In this document: positions 9,294-20,586 of the stretch, piece after piece
How the letters are laid out: every line of letters starts with the position of its first letter
Numbering within the stretch: position 1 is the first letter of the stretch
Source of the DNA: Halorussus salinus
GTDB lineage: Archaea; Halobacteriota; Halobacteria; Halobacteriales; Haladaptataceae
Reading direction: 5' to 3'
Length of the DNA: 64,000 nt
NCBI RefSeq assembly: GCF_004765815.2
Contig: NZ_ML974129.1
Span: 225,538 to 289,537, forward strand
Notes under the pieces: generated by a model
What the model saw: only the letters and a program-made list of their open reading frames with translations
Database searches by the model: none
What the model was told of the DNA's origin: nothing
Made by a program: the position numbers and the translations under genes

Positions 9294-10093
9294 AGCCGCC
9301 AGCCGTCGCCGTCGTCGAACCGAAGACGCCGGGCAACATCGGTACCATCGCGCGGGCGATGAAGAACTTCGGCATGCACGACCTCAAACTGGTGGACCCG
9401 CCGGAGTTCGGCCGGGACAGCGAGGCCTACGGCTTCGCCGGACAGGCCCGCGAGGACATCCTCCCGAACTACGACGAGGTGACGTTCGACCACCTCGTGG
9501 AGAACTACCACACCGTCGGCCTGACCGCGACGACCAACGAGGACGCCCGGAAACACCGCCGGTTCCCGTTCGAGACGGTAGACCAACTGGCCGACAGTCT
9601 GGCCGACGTGGACGCCGACACCTGCCTCATTTTCGGCCGCGAGGACAACGGGCTGACCAACGACGAGGTGGCCCGCGTGGACCAAGTGTGTTCGATTCCC
9701 GCGAGCGCCGACTACTCGTCGCTGAATTTGGGGCAGGCCGCGACCGTCACGCTCTACGAACTCCGAGAGCTGACCGTCGAGGAGACCCAACTGCCGGACG
9801 TAGAACGCGAGCGCGCCGACGAGGCCGAAATCGAGGGGTTCTACGACCACTTCGGCGAGTTCTTGGACGCCATCGACCACCCCGCCGAGAAGCGCGACAA
9901 GACGGTCCGACTCGCCCGGCGACTCCTCGGGCGCGCCCACCCCACCGGCCGCGAGGTCCAGACGCTCCGCGGTCTCCTCCGGCGCGCGATGTACCACGCC
10001 GAGAGCGGGGGCGACCCCGCTGAAACCGGGGACGACTACGCCGACCACGGAGACGACGCCACCGAGCGAACGGCGACGCCGGACGACCGATAG
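9290..10093 (+). CDS. SPOUT RNA 2'-O-methyltransferase, TrmJ-like
   Basis: 267 residues. The N-terminal two thirds form a SpoU/TrmH-class (SPOUT) methyltransferase: [20 protein letters not shown] (motif 1), [12 protein letters not shown] (motif 2) and [15 protein letters not shown] (motif 3), which together build the trefoil-knot S-adenosylmethionine site. This set best fits TrmJ, which 2'-O-methylates nucleotide 32 of the tRNA anticodon loop. The C-terminal part is a helical extension ending in an acidic, probably disordered tail. It is translationally coupled to the preceding gene. Confidence 0.85.
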   Translation: MKPPAVAVVEPKTPGNIGTIARAMKNFGMHDLKLVDPPEFGRDSEAYGFAGQAREDILPNYDEVTFDHLVENYHTVGLTATTNEDARKHRRFPFETVDQLADSLADVDADTCLIFGREDNGLTNDEVARVDQVCSIPASADYSSLNLGQAATVTLYELRELTVEETQLPDVERERADEAEIEGFYDHFGEFLDAIDHPAEKRDKTVRLARRLLGRAHPTGREVQTLRGLLRRAMYHAESGGDPAETGDDYADHGDDATERTATPDDR

Positions 10094-10255
10094 GACTTGC
10101 GCCAGAACGGTTTTCAGGTTCGCTGTCGATACTCTTTCCCAGAGTCGTTCGTGGGGGTTCCAATCGTGCTACACAGTCTCGTATCGCTCTCTCGGCCGCG
10201 CTCAGGGCGAGAAAGTCAAATCTTTTATCGGACTAGCAGATAACTACCTACGAGT

Positions 10256-11083
10256 ATGTTTGCCTCCCTCCCGCTCGGTACGCAGTTTACCCTCCTCGTC
10301 GCGGTCCCGAGCATCGCGGCCATGCTCGTCGGCAAGCGAGTGTTCCTCCCCGACGAGCGGTTCCGGACCCTACTGGTGGAGTTCGTCCGGACCGATTGGA
10401 AGTATCTCGGGGTCGCGTGGGTCGTGACCGAAATCGTCAACAGACTCGCGCTCAACTTCCACGTCGCTCGGACATTCACCGGGGCCATCTACGCCGTCGA
10501 AGGCGCGACCGTCGCGGCGTTCCAAGCGTTCACGAGCATCCCCCTGACCGTGTTGGCCACCGGAGTCTACCTCGTGGGATTCCCCTTCATCGTGCTGTTC
10601 ACGTACTTCAAGCTGAAGGCCCACGACGAGGAGCAGGCCCATCGCTACGCGCTGGCGTACGTCATCGTCGTCGTCTGCGCGGTGCCGTTCTTCCTCCTGT
10701 TCCCGGTGAAGGTGTCGGGACTCTACCTCTCGACGGTCGAACCGCTGATGTACGAGTTGACCCCCGCCATCCAGCACGGCATCTACAGCACCGATACGCT
10801 GGTCAAGGCGTTCCCCAGTCTCCACACCGGCCTGTCGGTGCTGGCGGCGTTGTACGCCCAGAAGGCCGACACGCGCTACGCCTACACGGCGGCGCTTCTG
10901 GCGGGAGCCATCGTCCTCTCGACGCTGTATCTGGGCGTCCACTGGGTGACCGACGCCGCGTTCGCGGTCCTGCTGGTGTGGGTCGCCTACCGACTCTCAC
11001 AGCGGGTCAGCGAACCCCACTGGTCGGTCGTCTCCCGCGAGTTCGTCTCGGGCCTCCGGCGCTACGCGTGGCCCCGGACGTGA
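10256..11083 (+). CDS. Membrane phosphatase of the PAP2 family
   Basis: 275 residues with about six hydrophobic helices. The PAP2 signature is visible late in the protein: FPSLHTG at residues 186-192 and LGVHWVTDA at 226-234, the two histidine-bearing motifs that hydrolyse phosphate esters at the membrane. Substrates in archaea are likely polyprenyl or lipid phosphates; related proteins also act as phosphotransferases on lipids. A TATA-like tcttttatcgg at about 10217 is roughly 30 bases before the ATG, pointing to a monocistronic leaderless transcript. Confidence 0.82.
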   Translation: MFASLPLGTQFTLLVAVPSIAAMLVGKRVFLPDERFRTLLVEFVRTDWKYLGVAWVVTEIVNRLALNFHVARTFTGAIYAVEGATVAAFQAFTSIPLTVLATGVYLVGFPFIVLFTYFKLKAHDEEQAHRYALAYVIVVVCAVPFFLLFPVKVSGLYLSTVEPLMYELTPAIQHGIYSTDTLVKAFPSLHTGLSVLAALYAQKADTRYAYTAALLAGAIVLSTLYLGVHWVTDAAFAVLLVWVAYRLSQRVSEPHWSVVSREFVSGLRRYAWPRT

Positions 11084-11180
11084 GGCCCCCGATAAATGCG
11101 CCGCACGCGTTCGGTCGAGTCTTTTTCAGCGATGATAATATTCAGAGTGATTAAGTGACGGGACTACAGTCGTGAGGAAC

Positions 11181-12677
11181 ATGGAATCTGCAGTTCCCGA
11201 CGACGGGTTGGCGGAGCGAGTAGACGGCGACTCGTTGCTCGCGGCGCTCGACGTGGACGACGACGAGATTCGGTGGCGCAAGGAGTTCACCGGCTTCGGC
11301 CCGGACGACGCGGCGCGACTCGCCGACATGGCCGACCTCTTCGAGTCGGTCGCCGACGAGGCGGTCGACGAGTTCTACGACCATCTGACCGACTACGACG
11401 AGACGACCGCGGTGTTGAATCGCTCGACCCGGACCGTCGAGCAACTCAAAGAGACCCAAGCCGAGTATCTCCTCTCGCTGGCGACCGGCGAGTACGACCG
11501 CGAGTACTTCGAGAACCGCGCGCGAATCGGCAAGATTCACGACATGCTCGACATGCCGATGAAACACTACCTCGGGGCGTACGCGCTCTATCTCAACGTT
11601 CTCGTGCCCCGAATCGGCGAGCGCGTCGTGGAGCGGACCGCCGACCGCGTCGGCGACGAGGCCGCCGAAGTCGTCCGCGAGGAGTTCACCGAGGGAATCG
11701 ACGAGATTCTGTCCCTCCTGCGGGTGGTCAACCTCGACATGCAGGTGGTTTCCGACACCTACATCGAGTCGTACAACGAGGAGGTCCGCGAGACCAACGA
11801 ACGGCTCGTTGACCTTCAAGAGGCAATCTCCGAGGACGTGGAGGAGTCGCTGGACGACCTCTCGGATTCGGCGGAAGACGTGGCCGAGAGCGCCGACCAG
11901 ATTCACGAACTGACCCGCGAGCAGGCCGGTGACGTGGACGACATCGCCGAGGAGACCGAGAACATGAGCGCGACCGTCGAGGAGGTCGCGGCCAGCGCCG
12001 AGCAGGTCGAACAGACCAGCCGACAGGCCAAGAAACTCGCCACCGAGGGGCAAGCGACCGCCAGCGACGCGATGTCGGCGATGGAGGACATCGACGCCGC
12101 CCGCGCAGACGTGACCGGCGACATGGCCGACCTACAGGAGACCGTGGCCGAAATCGACGAGGTGGTGGAGGTCATCGACGACATCGCCGAGCAGACGAAC
12201 CTGCTGGCGCTCAACGCCTCCATCGAGGCCGCGCGCGCTGGCGAGGCCGGAGACGGCTTCGCGGTCGTCGCCGAGGAGGTAAAGAGCCTCGCCGAGCAGT
12301 CCAAAGAGCAGGCCAGCGAAATCGAGGCGATGGTCGGCGAGATTCAGACCAAGACCGACGACACGGTCGAGAGTCTGGACCGGACCGAGCGCCGCATCCA
12401 GTCGGGCGTCGAGAACGTCGAGTCCTCGCTGGAGACCCTACAGGACATCGTGGAGGCGGTCGAGGAGACCGTCCACGGCATCGGCGAGGTCGCCGAGGCC
12501 ACCGACGAGCAGGCGGTCGCCGCCGAACAGGTCTCGGCGATGGTCGAGGAGGTCTCCCGACACGCGACCGACATCGCCAGCGAGGTCGCCGACGTGGCGG
12601 AGGCGACCGACGAGCAGGTCGAGCGCATCGAGCGCATCGAGGGGTCGGTCGAGCGACTGCACGACGACGCGGCGTAA
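11181..12677 (+). CDS. hemAT: Globin-coupled methyl-accepting transducer (HemAT-type aerotaxis receptor)
   Basis: 498 residues from the ATG at 11181. Residues about 15-185 form a protoglobin/sensor-globin domain; the likely proximal heme ligand is His120 in RIGKIHDMLDMPMKHY. There are no membrane helices, so the receptor is soluble. Residues about 205-498 are a coiled-coil methyl-accepting signalling domain with the conserved hairpin tip (EQTNLLALNASIEAARAGE). HemAT proteins bind oxygen and steer archaeal swimming through CheA and CheW. No other chemotaxis genes are in the window. Confidence 0.93.
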   Translation: MESAVPDDGLAERVDGDSLLAALDVDDDEIRWRKEFTGFGPDDAARLADMADLFESVADEAVDEFYDHLTDYDETTAVLNRSTRTVEQLKETQAEYLLSLATGEYDREYFENRARIGKIHDMLDMPMKHYLGAYALYLNVLVPRIGERVVERTADRVGDEAAEVVREEFTEGIDEILSLLRVVNLDMQVVSDTYIESYNEEVRETNERLVDLQEAISEDVEESLDDLSDSAEDVAESADQIHELTREQAGDVDDIAEETENMSATVEEVAASAEQVEQTSRQAKKLATEGQATASDAMSAMEDIDAARADVTGDMADLQETVAEIDEVVEVIDDIAEQTNLLALNASIEAARAGEAGDGFAVVAEEVKSLAEQSKEQASEIEAMVGEIQTKTDDTVESLDRTERRIQSGVENVESSLETLQDIVEAVEETVHGIGEVAEATDEQAVAAEQVSAMVEEVSRHATDIASEVADVAEATDEQVERIERIEGSVERLHDDAA

Positions 12678-12750
12678 TCGCGGGCCACACTGCGGGACGG
12701 ATTTTCGAGTCGATTACTCGCGAAGACACGTGAGCGTCACAGAACCAGAA

Positions 12751-12765
12751 TATTTAATAATATTT
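12751..12765 (+). promoter_or_regulatory. TATA box of the TBP-like/HEAT gene pair
   Basis: A strong AT-rich box (tatttaataatattt) whose centre lies about 27 bases before the GTG at 12783. This spacing is what an archaeal TATA box would give for a leaderless message starting at or just before that GTG, and it supports 12783 over the GTG at 12771. Confidence 0.55.
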
Positions 12766-12782
12766 GATTTGTGCTACGTTTT

Positions 12783-13208
12783 GTGTCAGAAAATACGATA
12801 TCGGTAGCAGAACTCCGCTCTCGGGTATCCGAACTCCCGATTACTCTGTCGGAGGGAGAGAACGCCGCGTACGCCAGCGTCGATCAGGCGTTCTCGTTGG
12901 AGTCGGTCGTGATCGCCTTGGACGAAGAAGACTGCGTCTACGACGAGGAGACGTTCTCCGGTGTCGCGTACCAGCCCGACAGTCCGCTAGCGACGGTCGT
13001 CGTCTCGGGCGACGGAACGATTGTCGCCCTCGACGCACGGGAGCAAGCGGACGCGAAGACGGCCGTCTCGCAGGTCGTCGATAAATTGGACGACCTCGGT
13101 TTGCTCACCGGGGACTCCTCTCCGGAACTCTCCACGGACACGCGGGCCGTCCCGTTCGCGCTGGACGCGCCCGCGGTAGAGACGCTGGGCTACGACGACG
13201 AGTCGTAA
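12783..13208 (+). CDS. Single-repeat TATA-binding-protein-like protein (half-TBP)
   Basis: 141 residues from the GTG at 12783 (145 if the GTG at 12771 is used). From about residue 25 the sequence follows one TBP repeat: a predicted strand and helix (FSLESVVIALDE), then VYDEETFSGVAYQ in place of the TBP consensus YEPEQFPGLVYR, then strands LATVVVSGDGTIVALDA, then a long helix ending in VDKLDDLGLL, as at the end of a TBP repeat. Normal archaeal TBP has two repeats in about 185 residues; only one is present here. One DNA-intercalating Phe position is kept (FSG), while the later one looks replaced by Val. A HEAT/zinc-ribbon gene follows 13 bases downstream. Family assignment is my own alignment by eye. 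Confidence 0.62.
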   Translation: MSENTISVAELRSRVSELPITLSEGENAAYASVDQAFSLESVVIALDEEDCVYDEETFSGVAYQPDSPLATVVVSGDGTIVALDAREQADAKTAVSQVVDKLDDLGLLTGDSSPELSTDTRAVPFALDAPAVETLGYDDES

Positions 13209-13221
13209 CTTCGACGGAAAG

Positions 13222-13983
13222 ATGTCAGACACGCCCACCGACCGACAACGACGCACGCTCGATGCAGTCGGGGAATCGCCATCGTCTGCCGACGCAGACG
13301 ACGTGACGACACTCGCCGAACTGGCCAGCCACCGCTCCGAAGACGTTCGGACGGACGCCGCGGAGACGCTGTCGGTCGTCGCCGCCGCGCAACCCGACCT
13401 CGTCGCCGACGAGATGGGTCCCGTCCTTCGAACGTTCCAACACGGCGATATAAACGTCCGAACGTTCGCGCTGGATACCGTCGCCACGCTGGGACAGCAC
13501 TCCCCCGAGCGGTTCGCCGAGACGACCGCGATTACCAACGTCGCACAGGCGCTCAACGACCGCAACGAGTGGATTCGCGCCAGTGCGGCGGAGGCGCTCG
13601 GCGACATCGGCACCGAATCCCCGGCGCTTTTGGCGGACGCCGAAGTCGTCCGAACGCTCGCGCGCCGAATCGAATCCGAGGAGTTCCCCGACGCCCGCGC
13701 ACAGATGGCGCGGGCTCTCGGACGAATCGGGCGGACGGCTCCCGAACTGATAGACCGGCGCGACGAGGCGACGCTCGAACGTCTCGTCGGCGAAGACGAC
13801 GAGATAGCGGAGTCCCTTCGGTTCGCCGTCGACGCTATCGCGGAGGGCCGAGAGGCGGCGAGTGGGAGGGACTCCGAGTCCCGAGGAGCGGCGGGAACGG
13901 CGTTCTGCCCGGACTGCGGAACGGAGATTACGGCCGAGTCCGTTCCGAACTTCTGTCGAAACTGCGGACACGAGCTATCCTGA
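13222..13983 (+). CDS. HEAT-repeat protein with C-terminal zinc ribbon
   Basis: 253 residues. Residues about 25-210 contain four or five HEAT-type helical repeats of the form (R)xxAAxxLGxIG (DVRTDAAETLSVVA, NVRTFALDTVATLG, WIRASAAEALGDIG, DARAQMARALGRIG), a protein-binding solenoid. After a short linker, residues about 228-252 form a zinc ribbon with two CxxC pairs (CPDCG and CRNCG). It follows the TBP-like gene by 13 bases and probably shares its transcript. HEAT solenoids contact TBP in eukaryotic Mot1, and zinc ribbons are common in transcription proteins, so a transcription-linked partner is a reasonable but untested idea. Confidence 0.78.
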   Translation: MSDTPTDRQRRTLDAVGESPSSADADDVTTLAELASHRSEDVRTDAAETLSVVAAAQPDLVADEMGPVLRTFQHGDINVRTFALDTVATLGQHSPERFAETTAITNVAQALNDRNEWIRASAAEALGDIGTESPALLADAEVVRTLARRIESEEFPDARAQMARALGRIGRTAPELIDRRDEATLERLVGEDDEIAESLRFAVDAIAEGREAASGRDSESRGAAGTAFCPDCGTEITAESVPNFCRNCGHELS

Positions 13984-14105
13984 ACGACCGGGCGTTCGCT
14001 TCGGTGCAGTTCACCTCCTCGTCCCGTTTCGACCCGGCGTTCTACGCCCGGCGAAAACTGGAGAATGCTTAGGGAACGAATTCCCTTGCTTTGGGAAACG
14101 TGTAG

Positions 14106-15977
14106 TCAGGCGCGTTTCTGAATCTCCTCACGTAACAACTCGCTCACCGTGTCGCCGTCCGCTTTCCCGCCGAGCGCGCCCATCGCCTCGCCCATCAGGC
14201 CGGAGAACGCCTGCATGCCCTCGTCTTGTACTTGCTCCTCGTTGCGCTCCACGACCTCCACGACGGCCTCGCGCACCTCGTCTTCGCCCGCACTGCCGAG
14301 ACCTTCCCGCTCGATGGCCTCGCTGGCGGTCAGTTCGAGGTTCTCCGCGAGCGCCCCGAGGAGGTCCCCGACGTTGCCCTTCGCGGTCTCGCCGTCGGCG
14401 ACCGCGTCGAGCGTCCCGAGGAAGTGGTCGTCGGTCAGGTTCTCGACCGGCACGCCGTCGCGCCGGAGTTCCGTGACCGTACTCTCGACGGTCTGGGCCG
14501 CGAGCGTGGGGTCCGCGCCCAACTCGCCGACCGCGCGCTCGAACAGCGGCATGCGCTCGCCGTAGGCGACCTGCTCGGCGAGGCCCGCGTCGAGACCGTA
14601 CTCGTCCTGATACCGCTCGACCTTCTCGGTCAGCAGTTCGGGCGTCTCGACCTCGCTCGGGTCGGGTTCGACCGGGGGCACGTCGGTCTCGGGGTACATC
14701 CGCGCCGCGCCGGGGAGCGGCCGGAGATAGCGGGTCGTGCCGTCCTCGTTCGCGCCGCGAGTCTCCTCGGGCACGCCCTCAAGCGCGGTCTCGGCGCGCT
14801 CGGCCGCGGCCTCGATGGCCAACTCGGCGGTCTCGGGGTCGGCGGCGACGATGGCCACCGCGTCCTGCTCGCCCGCGCCGACCGCTTCGCGCAGGGCATC
14901 GACCTCGTCGTCGGTGACGCCGTAGGCCGGGAGTTCGTCGGTGTGGAAGATGCCGCCCGCGCCGTGGCGCTTGGCGTGGTCCGAGAGTTCGGTCCCGAGG
15001 CGGCGGTCCGGTTGAATCTCCGCGCCGACCAGTCCGTCGAAGCCGTAGAGGGGGACCGCCGTGACCTTCCCGCCGGATTCGAGCGCCGAGCCGATGACGC
15101 CGCTCTCGGTGTCGGCGAAGGTGTCGGTCACGTCCACCACGTCGCCGACCGAGGCGTCGCGCTCGCGGAGTTCGTCGCGGAGTTCGAGGAGCCGAACCTG
15201 TCGGTGGACCTCGTTCTCCACGAGGTCGTCGATGTCGTCCAAGCTCTGGACGCCCTTGACCTCGACGCGCGCGCCCTCGGCGATGGAGATGTTCACGTCT
15301 TGGCGGATGGTGCCCAGTCCGCGCTTGACCTTCCCCGTCGAGCGCAGGAGCATCCCGATTCGCTCGGCGGCCTCGCGGGCCTGCTCGGGCGAGCGGATGT
15401 CGGGCTTGGTGCCGATTTCGACCAGCGGGATGCCGAGTCGGTCGAGGCTGTAGAGGACGCCCTCCTCGCGCTCCTCGACGCGCTGGGCGCTCTCCTCTTC
15501 GAGCATCAGGTCCTCGATGCCGACCGCGCCCTCGCTGGTCGAAATCTCGCCGTCGGAGGCCATCAGCGTCGAGCGCTGGAACCCGGAGGTGTTCGAGCCG
15601 TCCACGACGATTTTCCGCATGACGTGGGCTTGGTCCACCACGTCCATGTCCAGCAGTTGCGCGATTTCGAGGACGACCGCTTGGGCCTCGTCGTCCAGTC
15701 GGTGGGGCGGTTCGTCGTCCTCCTCGACCAGACAAGTGGTGTCGTAGGCCAGATACTCGAACTCGCGCTCGACGCGGCTCTCTTCGAGCGCCGCCTCGTC
15801 TAGCTCGCCCAGCTCGCTCTTGGTCGGGTGGAGGTAGCGGTGGAACCGCCGGTCGGACTCGTCGGGTTCCCGGAGTTCGGTCGGACAGTTACAGAACAAC
15901 TTGGATTCCGTATCGAGTTGCTGGTGAATCTCCAGTCCCGCGACGAGACCCAACTCGTCGTAATCGTGGTCGGTCAT
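14106..15977 (-). CDS. gatE: Glu-tRNA(Gln) amidotransferase subunit E
   Basis: 623 residues. GatE with GatD converts Glu-tRNA(Gln) to Gln-tRNA(Gln), the archaeal route for charging glutamine tRNA. The N-terminal region shows the GatB/GatE family (GLEIHQQLDT, KLFCNCP), followed by the kinase-like core (KIVVDGSNTSGFQRS, VEIGTKPDIRSPEQA, RQDVNISI) and the archaea-specific AspRS-like insertion (about residues 270-400), which separates GatE from bacterial GatB. The tail domain carries the Yqey-like helices. GatD is not adjacent. The gene is transcribed convergently with the HEAT protein. Confidence 0.96.
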   Translation of the reverse strand: MTDHDYDELGLVAGLEIHQQLDTESKLFCNCPTELREPDESDRRFHRYLHPTKSELGELDEAALEESRVEREFEYLAYDTTCLVEEDDEPPHRLDDEAQAVVLEIAQLLDMDVVDQAHVMRKIVVDGSNTSGFQRSTLMASDGEISTSEGAVGIEDLMLEEESAQRVEEREEGVLYSLDRLGIPLVEIGTKPDIRSPEQAREAAERIGMLLRSTGKVKRGLGTIRQDVNISIAEGARVEVKGVQSLDDIDDLVENEVHRQVRLLELRDELRERDASVGDVVDVTDTFADTESGVIGSALESGGKVTAVPLYGFDGLVGAEIQPDRRLGTELSDHAKRHGAGGIFHTDELPAYGVTDDEVDALREAVGAGEQDAVAIVAADPETAELAIEAAAERAETALEGVPEETRGANEDGTTRYLRPLPGAARMYPETDVPPVEPDPSEVETPELLTEKVERYQDEYGLDAGLAEQVAYGERMPLFERAVGELGADPTLAAQTVESTVTELRRDGVPVENLTDDHFLGTLDAVADGETAKGNVGDLLGALAENLELTASEAIEREGLGSAGEDEVREAVVEVVERNEEQVQDEGMQAFSGLMGEAMGALGGKADGDTVSELLREEIQKRA

Positions 15978-16031
15978 TACCCGGCAATGAGTCGGCGAGG
16001 GGTAAAAAACCGTTCAGTCTCGGTCGCCGTC

Positions 16032-16301
16032 TCAGGGTTCGAGGTAACCGCCACCGCCGCCACCGCCGTCGTCGCCGCCTCCGCCACCGCCGGAGTCGAG
16101 TTCGACGACAAAGTCGTCGGCGAGACTCGGTTTGAACTCGCCGTTACCGCCGCCGTCGTCGTCGTCACCGCCGCCGCCGTCGAGGCAACTACAGGACGTT
16201 CCGAGGTCGGCGGGCGCTTGCGCGGTGACGCCAGCAGTCGAGAATCCGACCGCGAGCAGTGCGAGCGATACTGTAACGAGTAGCGTCGTGGTTCGTCTCA
16301 T
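16032..16301 (-). CDS. Small secreted Gly/Asp-rich protein
   Basis: 89 residues from the ATG at 16301 (reverse strand). An upstream ATG at 16349 lies too close to the TATA-like box to be likely. A basic start and hydrophobic helix (MRRTTTLLVTVSLALLAVGF) form a Sec-type signal peptide ending near AGVTAQA. The mature part is about 60 residues, with a CSC pair and runs of Gly and Asp (GGGGDDDDGGG and similar), so it is probably disordered. No family is recognised. A reverse-strand TATA-like ttttatatcc lies at about 16363-16372. Confidence 0.6.
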   Translation of the reverse strand: MRRTTTLLVTVSLALLAVGFSTAGVTAQAPADLGTSCSCLDGGGGDDDDGGGNGEFKPSLADDFVVELDSGGGGGGDDGGGGGGGYLEP

Positions 16302-16445
16302 GGTGGAGTCTCCATCGCTCGGCGAACCGAGGATGGGATGGTCTGACATACCAATCCATCGGATATAAAATTTTCTAACTCACTCATTATTTGTACTTAT
16401 CTGAGAAAGAACCGAACGCTGTGCAGGGCGGCGACGAACTCCCGA

Positions 16446-17930
16446 CTACTCCGAGGAGGCCGCTTCGGCCCGTCGCGCCGCCAGACTCGCCTGTAACTCC
16501 TCGCCGACCGTCTCGCGCAGTTCGCGCGCGGTCTCGGCGTCCACGTCCACCGCGGCGGCGACTCCGCCCGCGGAACTCGCGGTGTCGATGACCACGGTGG
16601 CGAGTCTCCGCCGACGCTGGAAGACGGTCTGGGTCTGGATGACGGTCTGGACCCGGTAGTAGGGCACTACTTTGGTCGTCCTGCTCCAGAAGCCGTTGCG
16701 CGTCAGCACGTGGTCGTCGCCCACCGCGTAGCCGCGGTTGCGCCACTTGAGGTGCGCCGCGACCGGAACCACGGGGAGAAAGACCAGCGGTATCGACGCG
16801 AGCGGAACCGGGACGGGCGCGGGCGGGCCGACGACCACCTGTAAGGCGAACAGCGCCGCGGACAGGCCCGCGACGACGAGCGCGTACCGGACCGCGTAGC
16901 GCGTCCGGGCGCGCTTGGGCGGCCGGGAGAACTCGCCCATCTCGAACTCCTCGACTTCGCGGGCGAGTCGAAGCACGCGCTCGCGGGTCGCCAGCGGAAT
17001 CGCGGCCTCGGACCCGCCGGAGGGCGCTTGAGCCGGGCCGTAGCCAGCCGTCTCGACCGCGAGCGTGGTGTAGCCGAACCGCCGCATCAGGACGTTCGCG
17101 TCGAGGGTGAGCGTCTGGACCTTCCCGAGCGGAATCGACCCGTCGTACCGCTGGAGGAGTCCCCGTTCGTATCGTAACTCGTCGCCGAGCCGACTCAGCC
17201 GGAAGTCGTAGTAGCGCGCGAAGGTGAGCGCGGCGCTGAGCGCCCACATCGCGCCCGCCAGCAGCGCGACCAACACGACGCCGCCGAGGAAGGCCAGTTC
17301 CGCGAACCCCGGCACGAACGGGAGCGCGGCCGGGCCGAACGCCAACACCGAGAGGTACCGGAAGTCGAACGAGAGGAGGCTGAGCAGGACGAGTTCGCTC
17401 GTCTGTAACTCGAACAGGACCGTCTCGCGCTCGTCGGGGTCGGCCCCGGCGGCTTCGCCGTCCGTCTCGCCGTCGGCCTCCTCGTCGCGTTTTAGGCGTT
17501 GAATCTCGCGCTGGACGCGCTTGGCCTCGTCGTAGCCGACGTACCGGAGGCTCGCTTCGGTCGCGCCCCCGCCCGCCGTCTCCACGTCGAGGACCGCGAT
17601 GCCGAGCGCGCGCTGAATCACGTTCCGGGAGATGTCCACGTTCTGGATGCGCCGGAGCGGAATCTCTCGGTTCCGTCTGGAGAGGACCCCCGAGGCGATT
17701 TCGAGGCCGTCGCCCGTAAGCTGATACTCGAAGCGCCGGTAGTAGGCGACCTGCCACGCCGCCGCGGCGACGACGCCGAGCGCCCCGAGCGCGACCAGCA
17801 TCGGTCCCGACACCGGGATGGGAAGCTCCTCGGCGTCGCCGAGCGACTGGCCGACGAAAAACAGCATCAGCCCGAGGCTCAGGCCGCGCGAGACCGCTCG
17901 GTAGGGAATCGAGAGGCGGTGGAGCTTCAT
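16446..17930 (-). CDS. Bacterial-type PH domain (YdbT-like) membrane protein
   Basis: 494 residues from the ATG at 17930; the frame continues upstream into the partner gene but the coupled ATG is the sensible start. It has three copies of the short YdbT/YdbS PH-like domain (formerly DUF304), each beginning near a pair of membrane helices. Signatures include SRRNREIPLRRIQNVDISRN, GSIPLGKVQTLTLDAN and TTKVVPYYRVQTVIQTQ. Together with the single-domain protein encoded just upstream it forms the typical YdbS-YdbT pair; the start overlaps the upstream stop (ATGA). The molecular role of this pair is not established. Confidence 0.85.
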   Translation of the reverse strand: MKLHRLSIPYRAVSRGLSLGLMLFFVGQSLGDAEELPIPVSGPMLVALGALGVVAAAAWQVAYYRRFEYQLTGDGLEIASGVLSRRNREIPLRRIQNVDISRNVIQRALGIAVLDVETAGGGATEASLRYVGYDEAKRVQREIQRLKRDEEADGETDGEAAGADPDERETVLFELQTSELVLLSLLSFDFRYLSVLAFGPAALPFVPGFAELAFLGGVVLVALLAGAMWALSAALTFARYYDFRLSRLGDELRYERGLLQRYDGSIPLGKVQTLTLDANVLMRRFGYTTLAVETAGYGPAQAPSGGSEAAIPLATRERVLRLAREVEEFEMGEFSRPPKRARTRYAVRYALVVAGLSAALFALQVVVGPPAPVPVPLASIPLVFLPVVPVAAHLKWRNRGYAVGDDHVLTRNGFWSRTTKVVPYYRVQTVIQTQTVFQRRRRLATVVIDTASSAGGVAAAVDVDAETARELRETVGEELQASLAARRAEAASSE

Positions 17931-18391
17931 ACCGCGTCGGTCTCGCGCTCGCTCTCGATGGCGAGGCGACGGAGCTGTTCTTGCAGGTCGTCGGCTCGCT
18001 CGGGCGTCAGGCCGGGAATCGACACGTCGGCCCCGCGCGAGCCAGCGGTGTAGACCACGACGCTCGCCAGTCCGAGCGTGCGCTCGACCGGTCCGCGCTG
18101 GGTGTCCACGTGCTGGACGCGGACGAACGGGACGACGGTGTTGACCCGCGTCAGGACGCCGCGTTCGAGGTAGAGGTCGTCCTCTCGCACCTCGAACTTC
18201 CAACTCCGATACCGCAACACGACGAAGACGAGACCGAGCGCCAGCGCCCCGACGGCGACGGCGAGACCGACGGTGACGCCGGGACCGAGGGTGAATCGGC
18301 TGACCACCGCCGCGAGGAGGCCCACGATACCTGCGGTCACGAACGCGCCGACCGCCCAAGCGAAGCGGACGCGCGGGTTCAGCACTTCCAT
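17927..18391 (-). CDS. Bacterial-type PH domain (YdbS-like) membrane protein
   Basis: 154 residues from the ATG at 18391 (MEVLNPRVRF). Two hydrophobic helices at about residues 11-55 are followed by one PH-like domain with RGVLTRVNTVVPFVRVQHVDTQRG and the GLASVVVYTAG strand. It is the smaller partner of the YdbS-YdbT pair, with the larger gene overlapping its stop by 4 bases. Upstream residues in the same frame are Arg/Ser-rich and unlike protein, so the start was placed at the methionine ahead of the first membrane helix. Confidence 0.82.
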   Translation of the reverse strand: MEVLNPRVRFAWAVGAFVTAGIVGLLAAVVSRFTLGPGVTVGLAVAVGALALGLVFVVLRYRSWKFEVREDDLYLERGVLTRVNTVVPFVRVQHVDTQRGPVERTLGLASVVVYTAGSRGADVSIPGLTPERADDLQEQLRRLAIESERETDAV

Positions 18392-18577
18392 GCCCGATAC
18401 AAGTGCCTCGCGGCCGATAAGTCTCCCCGTCTTCGTCCGTGACGAACTCCTCGTCCGGGTCGCTGGCGGACTCCTCGTCCTCGGTGGCCGGTCGAGCGAC
18501 CGGAAGTCGGACACGCATGCTGGTTCGGCAAGCCTTTTCACTTGGCTGGCAATATCTCTCGAAGATTACCGAGTTCG

Positions 18578-20506
<1,929 letters not shown>

Positions 20507-20586
20507 GTCGGGCGAGCGAAGCGGGGAGTCCCCGATTCCCGCACACCCCCGGAATTTATATCAACCGTCTGTTAACCGGGGAACCG

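Noticed and set aside
14226-15803. A 525-residue reading frame opposite gatE
   Set aside because: It is a by-product of third-position GC bias on the other strand. gatE has all family motifs and the opposite frame has no recognisable domain.
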